NCBI GenBank assembly: GCA_029747585.1
Contig: JAPEVF010000344.1
Location: forward strand, 1-47,446
Source of the DNA: Pleurotus djamor
Taxonomy: Eukaryota > Basidiomycota > Agaricomycetes > Agaricales > Pleurotaceae
Length of the DNA stretch: 47,446 nucleotides
Direction of reading: 5' to 3'
Under the pieces are notes generated by a model that saw only the letters and a program-made list of their open reading frames with translations, had not been told where the DNA came from and ran no database searches. Numbering within the stretch: the stretch's first letter is position 1; the number at the start of each line of letters is the position of its first letter. This document shows positions 21,818-34,081 of the stretch, piece after piece. The position numbers and the translations under genes were made by a program.

Positions 21818-23659
21818 ATGGACTGGGCCCAAAAGGTCGGTCCTCACATCTGGTGCCGTATACTCTGTTAAATTACTCCCAGCTCTTGCATCCTTTGCCA
21901 ACACCCTCATCACTTTCTTCTGCGTCTACGCCCACCAGAAAACTGACGTACGACGAGAGAAGAAAATTGCGATGCTTAACCAGGGTTTGTCCAGTTTTCT
22001 CATCTTCCGGAGTATTTCTCAGCAAACATATTGATTGATATGGTAGGGCATGACCAACATGATCAATACAGTGGTGGAAAATGCTCCTGGCCTCTCCCAA
22101 TCCGCGTTTATGACGTTGAACACCGCGCCTTCGTCTCTCGAAGTGAGATCCGCAATTCGCTCAAGGTCACAATCACAAAAGCATTCAAAAACCGTGATCC
22201 AAAAGTCAACGAACGTGGAATCGTCTGCGATCAAGTACTCCAAGCAGAGATGGACGTTTTTGCCGAGATGAACACGCGATTGGCCATCCTTCCACACACG
22301 TGGGGTGCAACGGAGCTCACTTACCAAATTGCCATGGCTGACCACGAGCGACTCATGGAGGACCGTAAGTTTGCGGGGCTTTGTGAGAGGGCCGCCGGAA
22401 CCTACGGTTGTAGGTACGTCTGGATGGACTCGGTGTGCATTGACAAGTCCAGCAGCAGTGAGCTGGATGAGTCAATTAGGACCATGTATACGTGGTATGC
22501 ATCCGCACATGTCTGCTTCGTTTATATACAAGACGAACCCAATCACTCCGAGTCCTATGATGATGAGTGTGCGTGGTTCACTCGTGGGTGGACACTACAA
22601 GAGTTTATCGCGCCTCAACGGCTAGTATTTTTTGATCGAGACTGGCAGAGAATATCTTTTGGTTATTTTGGAGGAGATGGACTGGGAGGGCCAGAATTGC
22701 ACCCATTTGATGCCGGAAAGTCGGAGGCATTTAGGAAACGCAGTATTGAATGTGCCACTGAACAGAATTGGGATGACAAAGAGGCACTTCGGCTTTGGCT
22801 GAGGGGTGCCGACCAAGACGATGCCCTGGCGCAATGGTTGTTGGTTCAGTCCCTTGGTAAGTAGGCTCCTCTTCCGTCGCCAAAGCGCTGACGTCACATC
22901 TACACAGGGGCCTCCTTGTACGATCTCCTCAACTACAAACCTTCCGCAGACAATGCTCGTAGGATATTTTCGTCCATGGGTGGCCGGAAAACGAGTGTTC
23001 CCGAGGATGCTGCCTACTGTTTGTTTGGCCTGCTTGGAATTGTCCTCCCCTCGGCTTACGGAGAAGGGCGGGACTCTGCTCTTTACCGTCTCCAAGTGGC
23101 CTGTGCCGAGAGGAGCAATGATCGTGGATTATTCTACTGGGACAACGGCGATTCTTCGCCGTTCAATTCAATGCTCCCCAAGGATCCCTTTACCAGCCCT
23201 CCAGAGCCCTCCTGTTGTGAAAATGATTTGTTTGTCAACTTCCATCTCAGTGTCGAGCATCTTTGGAAAGCTACTAAGCGAAGCAACGGCCCTCACCCAG
23301 TTGTCGACCACACTTTCGCATTTACAAATGGTGGCCTCCGCATTTCTGTAATCTTACATGATTGCTTGCGAGTTGACGATACCAAATTTGTTATCATTGA
23401 CACCTTCTGGATCCGCGCATACGGTGTTGACGAGACTTTGCCATCCTCTTCGGTATTCAAAGTTGCAATTCTGGGCACTCACGGCTGTGATCGTCCTGGG
23501 CACATTCGGTGTTTCATGATCATCCTTGTCAAGTGTGGTCCCGACGACATTCCTCAATACCGTCGCGTTTCTTGGAGTGCTGAAGAACATGATTACGATG
23601 AGCTGGACCATACGGAATTTCTTCTTTCGCGCGTTCCGGAAACCATATACGTTGTGTAA
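21818..23659 (+). CDS. HET-domain protein, copy C (leader frameshifted)
   Basis: The main exons are up to 22856 and 22908-23659, joined by a phase-1 intron (GTAAGT..ACAG). The HET core has CRYVWMDSVCIDKSSSSELD and RGWTLQEFIAPQRLVFF, but its first signature reads AILPHTW where paralogs have AILSHTW. The C-terminal domain has VPEDAAYCLFGLLGIVLP and ends ETIYVV. Upstream exons like those of B and D are visible: 21818-21835 (MDWAQK) and 21883-21984 (34 residues, PT-rich). Splicing them to 22047 leads into the wrong frame, because GGAAAA-TG-CTCC near 22076-22084 lacks one base compared with copy D. Translation could instead start at the in-frame ATG at 22040, giving about 522 aa. The product is probably functional in its domains, but the start is uncertain. 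Confidence 0.8.
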
Positions 23660-24179
23660 GATAAGGTGAGCCCAGTTCCACCCCTCACATGAGGGCTGAC
23701 TCCATTTCCGAAAGCAAACTAGGCCTCAATGTTTCGGGTGAGACTTTGGACGTTGATGGTTATGCGGCCATTTTACTATGCGAAGAGTCTATCCATGACG
23801 TTCTTTGTGTATTTGGCGAAGTCATCACGGACTCAGCGCGCGTATGTATCAATCTGCATTGATCGCGCCAATTCACAGCTTGACCTTTGAGTTGAGGAAC
23901 TTTTTATCATCGCCGTAATACTCTTCAACGTTTTGAGCTTGGCTCGCAGGCAATTCTTCCGCACAAAACCACTACCCTAGATGTACGTACTCAGTGGAAA
24001 ACCCATAAACACCATGCGATGACCCACTTTCCCCTGGTAGAAAGCGTGGTCCCATCTCTACTCTAACCATCCATCGTTGTGAACGGAGTTTCTGCCCACA
24101 AGGACAGTGAAGTTGGATAGGACCAGTTACAGGATGTGGGGTACGACAAGCATCGAAGCGATGATTCTGGAACGGGCAT

Positions 24180-24740
24180 GTTCTAACACAGGTCGAGGTC
24201 AGGGAACGTGTAGGCAACCATAGTGGCTTTTATCGTCAAACTGCGATGAGATGAGCAGGGAACCCGTTGTAATGAGAAAGACGTGCCGTATGAACAGCGT
24301 CTAAAAGCGTATCTACGATATACCATCGACGGAAAGAAAGAGATGGTCCCAAATACCAAGCATGGGTATGGTACTAGAAAAACAGTGTCCGTGGTATGCG
24401 AAAAGGCCATAAAGCCAGGCAGTAAGTGGACGAAAAAGAGAGCAAGACAGTGGACACAATGTCTATCACGGTCCCAACGACCGAGAGGCTGGAATAGCCG
24501 ATCGACTTCCCCAGGAATAATGGGACAAGCGACGATACAACGAAGCTTGGATCTATCCTGGTATCGGGATCGTTCTCTTCGGCGTTCAGAGCGAAGTCTC
24601 TCGAGTGACGACCCATGACACAGGACATCCCATATAAAACCGGCGTATCGAACCAGTACAATGAGGGGGATGAAACTGGTCGAAGGTAGGGGCAGGAGCG
24701 GGACGGATAAAAAGAGGAGAGGGAGTACAGAAGATGACCA
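24180..24740 (-). repeat. Spacer block X, copy 1
   Basis: Closely resembles 30068-30585: TCTAACACAGGTCGAGGTCAG versus TCTAACACAAGTCGAGGTCAG, CCCGTTGTAATGAGAAAGAC, CGACGGAAAGAAAGA and GGACGGATAAAAAG. Identity is high enough to see by eye over about 500 bp. Confidence 0.8.
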
Positions 24741-25189
24741 CAGCTGTGGTCGCTGGTCTCTGTGCGTTGCGAGAAACCAGAGTTATGTGGCTCGCTTGCG
24801 ATGACGACCGCTGTTACAGTCGCACGCAGCAGCAGTAGCGAACTGCTTGCAGACGGGCTCGTCGAAGAAGATGGAATGGAATGATGGTCATGACGACGGA
24901 CGAAGGTCCAAACAAGCGATTGCTCTTCGAAACGTTGGCGATCGTGGAGGACGTAGTCTACGCTGGTGTGAGATCTTCTTTTTGCGGCCCCCCTCTTCTC
25001 CTTCCACCTTTCTTTACGTCTTTCCCATCCTTTGTCCCCACTTTCCCTTTTATCTCCATCGAAACAACCAGCAGGCGTACGACCTCTGCATTCGGCATCT
25101 TATCAGTGCACTACTGGAGTAATGAAGTTGAAGTTGAAGCTTGAAGCGCAACCCATGACACCGCACTCAAGTTCACAGCTTGACCACCT

Positions 25190-25870
25190 TGTTGCAACCG
25201 TTTCTTACATCCGCCAAAAGGTCTTTCGTAAGCAGCATACGTCTTGAAGCTACGCTGGTACCGTCCTCGTCACCATCCTCCTTGGAGAGCCGTCCAGGAA
25301 TGCAGGCGATTGGGCGAGCCTCAAAAGACGGGATGAAGGATGTTCGTTCCACCGCGCAAAAATGGAGAGATCTTGAGGAGGAGGATGAAGGATGAGGGTA
25401 TAATCGTATGTATTGACAATCCCAAATCCCCGTTTCCTGGTTCATCGCGACTGGAACCAGAACGTATTACAGTTGACGTCCCATGCGTAATGACGGCCGC
25501 CACACAGTCGCACGACAAGTATGGGAGTTGAAATGTTGGAGGGTCGTACTCATGGCTGCAGTTGAGGGAGGGTGATGTGAATGGGCGATGTGTATGATGA
25601 GGGAGGACGGGCTGATTGAGGCGAGCACGGTACAGAAGGGGGATGGTGCGTAGATCCAGTTTTCATGCGGCTAATTTCTTCATGCCTTCCTCCCACCCTT
25701 CTCCTACACTCGCCGCTACCTCAACTTCTGTGACCTGTGGCTGCAAACGACGGAGCATCCGTCCGATAGGCACAGTAGCCAGCGTCAACGATGAAGCCAA
25801 CACAGCGCAGGTATTGATAGCCATGAGGGGCACATATAGTACCCAGCGTTGTCAGGATCGGCCGGGGGGA
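25190..25870 (-). repeat. Spacer block Y, copy 2
   Basis: Second copy of the block at 17240-18060. In the minus-strand direction both translate to a CV..AGY..DA pattern differing by whole codons, the best hint that this block was once an exon. Confidence 0.65.
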
Positions 25871-27514
25871 GCGGGCAGGGAACACACTTCCGGGGAAACT
25901 TGATGAAGCGGACAACACAGACCCTAGCGAGCAAATTCGAGGAATGGTCATGAGCGCTGATCATAAAGGTCGATTGAAGGCTTACCCATGTTGTACTCGT
26001 CCGCGAGCCTCCATCCTCTTGAACACCAACTGCGTGGTGACGGCCGACAAGCTTCCCGTCTAGTCAAAGGCCTCGAATTTGGCGTATGACTTTGGCCATG
26101 GGTAGCAGCGATGTTGGTCGGGGAAAGAGGGCTCGACTCGGAGTTCTATTCTGTATTCGCAGGGAACAGAAAGAGAGTTAGGTAAAAGCAGGAGGGACGG
26201 CACGAATCCTCAGATCTTCATAGGCGTCCAGTACTTGCGGCGTCCAATGCCCATATTACGAAGTACGGAGTATCCCCTCACGGAGGATAGATTAAGAGCA
26301 ACGAAGCCAATATCCACGGCTTCATCGTCCCCCATTTCTGAGAGAAATTGACTTTGTACCATATAGTAAACTCCAGCGTCGTCATTTTCTTTGCAATAGT
26401 CAGAGAGGGGGTGTATTTTCAGAGGCCAAGAGAGGCACGATCGCGTTGGAGGGCAGCATCCCGTCGTGCGGTGATAAGCTTCAGAAGAGAGCAAAGTAAT
26501 GTGGCGGTGCCTTTCGCTTTGTACACAATACCCTGGCGCTTGCACAAGCGCCAAATTAAAGACCCAATGAAGAACGAGGAGACCTCTTCAAGATCGATCT
26601 GATCCCTTGATTTGTTAACTGGCGGCGCTCTCCATGGCTCGTCTTCGAAAACGCGGACCTCAGTCAACGAGAATAACCAGATCACAACTTTCCATCAATT
26701 CTCGGCGCCTTCTTGGCACAATTCTCGCATCGTCGTGGAAGTATTGTCTTCTCCTCCCTTTCACGGGGTTATATAAATTCTGGAAGTCCTCCCAAAAAAC
26801 ACAGAGCTTTTGTGCTCATAGCAATATCGCGTTTGGTTGTCTTCGCTAGGCCCATGGTGCGTATTTGGTGTCTCTTTCCCCCCTTGGTCTGAATGTGATC
26901 ACTTTCACGTTTAGGACCCAATGTTTTACCGTCTCGTAGCCATGTACCAAGAGCCTTCATTACGCCTTCTATTCCTACGGGAAGCCAAGCACGCTGCACC
27001 GACTTCCAGGCCGCAAGATTCATCACAGAAAAGTCTCTCGAAGTTTGATCGAATATTATCCACAGCGATGGTGATAGAGTAGAGTCGTCTCTCAGGATGG
27101 ACGAAATGACGAGCTTCTTGCTGCGTAGCTTCCTCTTCCTTCCTCCATAGTACTCCCCTGTTCATCATCTATGTATAGGCCCTGTTCTTCTATGCGCTCT
27201 CATAGTCTCGGTACCCTGCTCCCCAAAATCTTAGACTTTCATCTTTTACTTCTCTTCTTGCTGCCCATCTTATCGCCAACCTTACTCGAGGCTACGCAAA
27301 CATCGTACCTTCGGGCACTGTGTTTCGTCCGCCAAAATAATGCACCACGATAGCGTCACGCTCATGCTCAGCGCATTGAGGATACCAACGTGTCCATCGG
27401 AAATTACTGCTTCACGATTTCACGGCGAAGTAGTATCAATCCCATCGGTCAGTGTCTAGTTAAACCAGATCCCTTATTAATGGACTGGGACTCATCTAAC
27501 ACAGATAATCATAA

Positions 27515-28058
27515 ATGGCTTGATCCTCGTGACGCCTTCTGTTCACCGCCACCGTAGCTCATGACTTGAAGTTGACGGCGTCTCCTTCAGCAGCCATGGT
27601 ACTCCCAAGTGACTTCGAAAATGGTCGACGTAGTTCGTCGCACGTGCGACTATTCTTAGAAGGTGACGGCAGTGACGGCAGGATAAGAAGTAGCTGTCCT
27701 CAAGCACCGCTTTCCATCCAAGTTCCGACAAATTGAGGCGTCAAGATGACACTGCCTTCAGGTTCAGCGTCTTCATGATGATAGCAGGTTCATGCTTTTT
27801 CAGGATGCGCTTTCTGCAATCAACGAGCACCGCGTCCCTCGAGACTGAAAGCGATAAAGAGGCTGTTGCCTCAACCTCGACGCTAGAAAATTTGTGGGTG
27901 TTGTGCGATTTGTCTGTTGTGTATTGGGGCAGTCGTTCGTCCCTCCCCTAAACTGCGCCAAGGCAACGCCAATAACACGAGGCACCTCGGTGCATATCTC
28001 GAGTACACATAAATGAAGCCAGCCATTGACCAGTGATTTCAAAGTTATTCCCCTCACA
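27515..28058 (+). repeat. Spacer block W, copy 2 (upstream of HET-D)
   Basis: Second copy of 13490-14165; it ends immediately before exon 1 of HET-D, so it includes the promoter region. Confidence 0.65.
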
Positions 28059-29897
28059 ATGAAAGACTCCCTACAACGGGTGAGTCGATTTGTCCGCTAT
28101 CATGCGATCTGTTCACTTACTACCAGCTTCCGAATCCTCCTACTCCTCCTTCTCCGAAACAATTGACACGGCAAGAAAAGCACGAAAACGAAAGGTTATC
28201 CAGGGTCGGTTCATTACTCTCCAAGTCACCGCGACTCACGTAGTTCTCATCAAACATATCGATCTGGCAGGTCAAGTCCACCACCATCAATATGGCAATG
28301 GAAAACATCTCCTGGCCTCTACCAATTCGTGTTTACGACGTTGAAGCGCTTTCCTTTGTCACACGCAGTGATGTCCGCAATCTGGTTATGACCGAAATCA
28401 CCAAAGCCTTCAAAGACCGTGTTCCACGAGCTGATGAATATACATATCACGATGAACGACTCCTGACGGAGATGAACGCATTCGCTGAGATGAACACGCG
28501 ATTGGCCATCCTCTCACATACGTGGGGCGCTACCGAGCTCACCTACAAAGATGCCATGACGAACCCTGACTACCTCAAAGGGGACCCTAAGTTCGCGGGG
28601 CTTTGTAAAACCGCAAAAACCTATGGATGTCGGTATGCTTGGATGGACTCGGTATGCATCGACAAGTCAAGCAGCAGTGAGCTGGACGAGTCGATCAGGT
28701 CCATGTACACGTGGTACGCATCTGCGTACGTCTGCTTTGTATATCTGCAAGACCAACCCAATCCAAGCGCTGATGATCATTTCCCTTCTTGGTTATGTCG
28801 AGGGTGGACGCTACAAGAGTTTATTGCTCCCAAGCGGCTGGTATTCTTCGATCGAGACTGGCGCAGAACATTTCTGGGCGATGGCAAAGACAACCGCGAG
28901 GACTTAGCAGATGGATGGTACCCATTTGATACCGAGAAACCCTCGAAGGCGCTCAAAAGACCTAGGCAGAAATGCGACGTTGATTCCCCCGACGAAGAGC
29001 CATTCAAACTTTGGACCAAAGTTTCTGGCCAGAGAAGCGGCTTTGAAGGTGGTCTGGGACGTGGTTCCATACTTACGGCGTTGGTATAGACGATCCTCTC
29101 CTTCCACCGCTCAAGCGCTGACATCGCATATCAACACAGACGTTTCCACATATGATCTCCTCGAGTACAAACCATCCGCAGACAATGCTCGAAAGGTGTT
29201 TTCGTACATGGAAGGCCGACGAACGACTGTTCCCGAAGATGCTGCCTACTGCCTGCTCGGCCTGCTTGGCATTGTCCTCCACCCGGCTTACGGAGAAGGG
29301 CGGGACTCTGCTCTTTATCGTCTGCAAGTGGCTTGTGCAGAGAGGAGTAATGATCGCGGTTTATTCTACTGGGAAAACTGCGAACCATCACCTTTCAATT
29401 CGATGCTCCCCAGGGATCCCTTCACTAGGCCTCCCGAAGCATCCTGTTGCGATCTTGGTGGTTTTCGAAACTTCCGTCTCAACGTCGAGCATCTTTGGAA
29501 AGCTACGAAACAAAACAAGACCTCCCACTCATTCGTCGACCACACTTTTGCATTTACAAATGGTGGCCTTCGCATTTCTGTAATCTTACACGATTGCTCG
29601 AGAGTTGAGTTTCACAAATTTGTTATCAATGACACCCTCTGGGTCGAGGCATATGGTGTCGACAAGGCTTTTCCATCTTCTTCCATATTCAAAGCAGCCA
29701 TTCTTGGCACTCATGGCTGTGATCGGCGTGGTCATATTAGGTGTTTTGTGATCATCCTTCTGAAGTGTGGTCCCGACGACATTCCTCAATACCGTCGTGT
29801 TTCTCGGAGCGCTGAAGAATACAATATCAATGACTATGATACGGACAACACAGAATTCCTCCTTTCGCGCGTTCCAGAAACCATCTATGTTGTGTAA
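28059..29897 (+). CDS. HET-domain protein, copy D
   Basis: Exon 1 is 28059-28079 (MKDSLQR), exon 2 is 28127-28204 (26 residues, LPNPPTPPSPK..), exon 3 starts at 28271, and the last exon is 29140-29897. The first two joins are phase 0 with GTGAGT and GTCGGT donors. HET motifs: AILSHTW (~112-118), CRYAWMDSVCIDKSSSSELD, RGWTLQEFIAPKRLVFF. The C-terminal domain shows VPEDAAYCLLGLLGIVL and ends ETIYVV. The donor homologous to the other copies (GTATAG at 29084) leaves phase 0, but the last exon needs phase 1. Either an upstream donor is used (GT at 29049 or 29061, both phase 1, giving about 540 aa) or the copy has an indel in the linker. Domains are otherwise intact. Confidence 0.8.
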
Positions 29898-32800
29898 GAC
29901 AAGGTGAGCCCGGTTGAATACTCTACCTCTCACAGGGTCACTCAATTGATATCTGAAAGGTCTTTTGTGTCCGACTTTGAACGTTGATATGCGAGGGGTC
30001 TGGTCATGAGCACGGAATCGAGTTTCTGGTGTATTTGGCGAAGTCATCACTGACTCGGAGTGTGTGGGCATGTTCTAACACAAGTCGAGGTCAGGAAACG
30101 TGTAGGCGACCACAGTGATTTGAATCGTACGAAGAGGGGAGTAACTGTGATAAGATGAGCAGAGTACCCGTTGTAATGAGAAAGACGTGGCGTATGAACG
30201 CCGTCCAAAGGATATCTATGATATAGCAGCGACGGAAAGAAAGACATGGTCCATAAAACCAGACAGTAAGTAGACGAAAAACAAAGCAAGCAAGTTCACA
30301 AGCCTAACAGCGGACACAATACCCATCATGGCCTCGATGACCGAGAGGTAGGCATAGCCGTTAGACTCCCAGAGGATCAATGGGATGCGAGACAACAGCA
30401 CCAGCCTTGACCTTGAATGTATCCTGGCATTGGCAACGGTACCCAAGTGCCTCAAACAACGACACGGAATGCGCTACGTCCCCACGGGGAATAGGCGTAA
30501 GGTACGATGAGAGTGATAGAACTGGTCGAAGCTAGGCGCGGGAGCAGGACGGATAAAAAGCGTAAGAGGGAGTAGAAAAGAGGAAGAGCTGATCCCTCGA
30601 ATTCGCGAGCCCGACGACGAATCCAAGATCCGTCACCAACGTCCAAGACAAGCTTGGCTGTCTATTCCATTCACGAGGGTGGAGAGGTGGGCATTGCACT
30701 CCCAGTCCCAGGACGACCATTCTTCGTCCTATTCATCCACCCCCGCGTCCAAACCCAGGTCCTCTGTCTCATCCACCACGAAGAGATGCTAAGGAGCGTC
30801 GCCAGCCACAGCCCAACGTTTGGTCCATGCCAGACGATGGCTACGCATGATGACGACGACGAGCTGCTCTCGAAGACGGGCTGGTACCGACATGGTTGTA
30901 TGTGGTGTCGAGAGCAAAGTCGCTCCGACGATCAACAAGTGTAGCCCATGGATAGCAGGGATACAATCGAGTGGGGAGGATTGAACTGATTGGATCAGAG
31001 CAAATTCGCGCAAGGGGGCCGAAAGAAGGTGAGAGGAGGAACGAAAGTGCGTGAGGCTGGAGGAAAGTAGCCCCAACGCTGTTCAATGGTACGCGACCAA
31101 CCCCATGGTCGACCGGGTCAGAGGCAAATATCCAGGTCGCGAGGATGGTCGCCTGCTTGATGACGACCCCTTCGAGGGTAGATCGAAGGAGTAGCACATT
31201 GATATTGATAGCAAACGCGGCTCGTGAAGGTAGACCCACGGGACAACGATTAACGATTTCGATGATGGACGGGCGCTAAAATGGGCAAGTGTTCTTGAAA
31301 ACGGCGGCGGTCGTTTTGAAAGCGAGCTATGTTGGTGCGAAACCTTCTTCGTCATGCCTTCTCATTCATCGTCCATCTCTACCTCCGCATCTATCGCCGG
31401 CTGCTCTACTCTAGCTCCAACGCATTGACCCAACAGCATCGGCCACACAGGTGAGGCCGACCACCCAAGCCTGGTCACACAGCACGATAACCTGAGTAGG
31501 GTAGGATCCATCGGGCGACGACCACCGAGGGAGATGAGGAACGAAAGTCTTGATAACAAACGGAAGTGAACCAAGGAAGGATTGGGAGGGTGGGCGAATC
31601 GTCCAATGGCAACGAGCATGGAGGAGATGAAGAGGAGATGAAGAGGCTCGAGCTTGTCGCCTGAATCCCTGGGGCGGAACCCTGTTCTAAATCCAGAAAC
31701 ACGAGAGCCGAACGCCAGCTTGTTGCTACGGGTATCCTTCGGAATAGAAGCATGTACGGGTTGGCAGCGTCATCGTCTTGTTGAAAAGTGTCCTGGTTGT
31801 AACAGACGCCGTCTGACCCAGTTCCAATGGGGGTCTCCAGCGCAATCCCGCTCCCAGTGGGTGACCATTCGGATTGCGTCAGCACGGCGGTGCGAGGAGT
31901 AGCTTTCAGAAGAACGGGGGGCGGGAATATGAGGGTATGGCGTAGGTGACGAGGAGAGACATATTTGCAGGGTGACGAGTGTGAAGGTTGGTAGGTGGGA
32001 GAGAATGTAGCTCCGAGATTTGTGAGGAAACAGTCTCTTCTCTTTTTCTTCGCCTTTTCTTCGCGCTCAAGCTTCAACATCTCTCAGAGACGAAGAAGCA
32101 TCGTGAGCACCTCCCGTTTCCCACCAGAGTTCTCTAATCCCACAGCCCGACCCAACACGCTACAGATGGCAAAGGGGGTGGAATTTTGACACCACTTAGC
32201 GTTACGCTACTAGTAAGGGAGCGACGGGCGAAGAGACAGGACTTGGAGAAGTCACTGGCGGGATCGCTGGTACGCGGAGTATGAGAGGAGGAAGGAGGAA
32301 GATTTGGTATACAGCTTACCCTTCGTCACTTTGACACTAATGTGGTTCGTATTCAGCTGGAAAACGTTTGCACCTCCCTAGCATCCAGTAGGTAGGTGTG
32401 AGCAGCGGCTGAAGCTTATGGTTTCAGCGCACTGACGGTATAGTCGCGAGGACTTGAGCTTTGAGTCTCAAAAATACGATCTTCATGGCAGGAAGGAGGC
32501 TGCTTCAATTCATACGATGTCTGAAGGATCGTCTAAAAGAACTACATAAACAGCGGGCGCGAAGTCAGAGAAAGATCCAAGGAAGAGAGTGGATTGACTC
32601 ACAGGCATTCCCAGCGTGGCGTCCGCTTCTTGAGCAGTACTCAATTTCAAGGAGTCGAATATCACCAGTCACCAGTGAGGAAGGTGGGCTCATCGCTGTT
32701 CTAGAGGGAGATTCGCTGGTGCTTCCGTCGAAGTGAACCAAGGTCCGAGAAACAGACCCAATCCCGCGCTTGGAGTGCGCTACGAGAGCATCCTGCGTAG

Positions 32801-34081
32801 ACCAGAGCGAGGTTCAAGTTATCAAGATGCCTATGAAAAGCAGAGCTAGGAAAGAGAAGGGTACGTTGGGTTGGATCGCGTTGCCGTCGTTGGGGCGCAA
32901 ATGTCAGTGGCTATGCTGATCGCGTTGCACACCAACGGAACCCAAATAAAGCGGCGCTATTGACCGGCGCCTGTCAACCTCTCGTTTCTTTTGCGTTTCT
33001 TTCTTGGCTAATTTTCAACGAAAGACATGAACGCGAGTCAACTTCCTCATGCCCGCAACCTTAAAAATGCTTCCCTGCATATCTGCCGCTTCTTCCTCAT
33101 TTTAGAGCCGTCACCGACCGACCGGCTGAATATCTAACCTTTTGAATGACTTTTTCTGTCTTGAATCAGCACGCCCAGATAACAACTGTTGGGCGCATGT
33201 CCGAGTATTCCGCTTCGCACTCGAATATACACTTATCTACGAGTACGTCTCGCTCTCGCTCCGCTGCCTGAGTCAAGCCTGAGTCCATGTAATGATCTTT
33301 CGCAGGGTGCCGGTGTTGCCAAAATCGAGAATAAAACCCACATAAAAAGAATCCTTGTGTCTCTTGTCTGACTCTGGTAAGGCACGAGCACAGTGGGCGA
33401 ATCCCATCGTATCTGTTTCCTTGCTGACCGCGACTTTCCTTTCGGCTGGACATGAGCTCAAAAATGGGCTATTTCGTTTCGTTCACAAGCGAACGGCAGC
33501 TTCAAACACTAAGCTCGCTCTGGGACGCCTGGTGGGTCAGATACTGTCGCTGTCATTGTACCCATCCAGTGAAGTTCCATTACGAATGCAGCCAGGCTTG
33601 TAACATGCTCATCAAGAATATTCGACACGCAACCTCTCAAAACACCGCATGGGGAAACCTTACTACACGTCGAAAGAGGTGAGCTGCTTTCTCTCCTTTT
33701 GACTTTCCGGCTCTCGGCTGTCATATGAGAAGCTCTCTAACGCCCCCACGCGACCCGCTAATGCGTCGTTCCTTCTGGATGATACGTCGCTCTAAAACAA
33801 CGATGTCGACGCCATTGAAGAACCGAGCAGCTCAGGTAATACACAGCCTCCTCAGTAGAGAATGCCAATCAAATCGCCGAGATGATCTCGAATCAAGGGA
33901 CTTGTATGCGGACTCGATCCTCTGCGTAGCACTGTTGGGATTTATGCTGCATCAGGATAGCGGATGAACTCTTCACCACATTAGGATTGCTGTGGAAAAC
34001 GTGGTCAACCTGTGAGTAAATCACCTCTCTCACTCACACGCACCCTTCAGAGTTTCGTAACTGATGACATTCAAATATCAG
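29898..34081. other. D-E spacer
   Basis: About 4.2 kb. Block X recurs at about 30068-30585. The rest has overlapping minus-strand frames (30841-31239, 31475-32080) that are proline/serine-rich and have no domain I recognise. A possible first exon for HET-E (33803-33835, MSTPLKNRAAQ followed by GTAATA) lies near the end, but the ~245 bp gap to the next exon is longer than in the paralogs. Confidence 0.55.
30068..30585 (-). repeat. Spacer block X, copy 2
   Basis: Second copy of 24180-24740, placed at a similar distance after the stop codon of the preceding HET gene. It lacks the ~60-base insertion present in the first copy. Confidence 0.8.

Larger units (their letters stand above)
23660..28058. 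other. C-D spacer: duplicated non-coding or relic DNA
   Basis: About 4.4 kb holding blocks X (about 24180-24740), Y (about 25190-25870), Z (about 26490-26560) and W (about 27515-28058), the fullest set of any spacer. No frame has a recognisable domain. Minus-strand frames in X are hydrophobic and partly alignable with those after HET-D, but an insertion of about 60 bases interrupts the C-D copy. Confidence 0.6.

Noticed and set aside
31475..32080. 201-codon minus-strand Pro/Ser-rich frame
   Set aside because: It overlaps other frames of similar quality and has no homologous frame conserved in other spacers.
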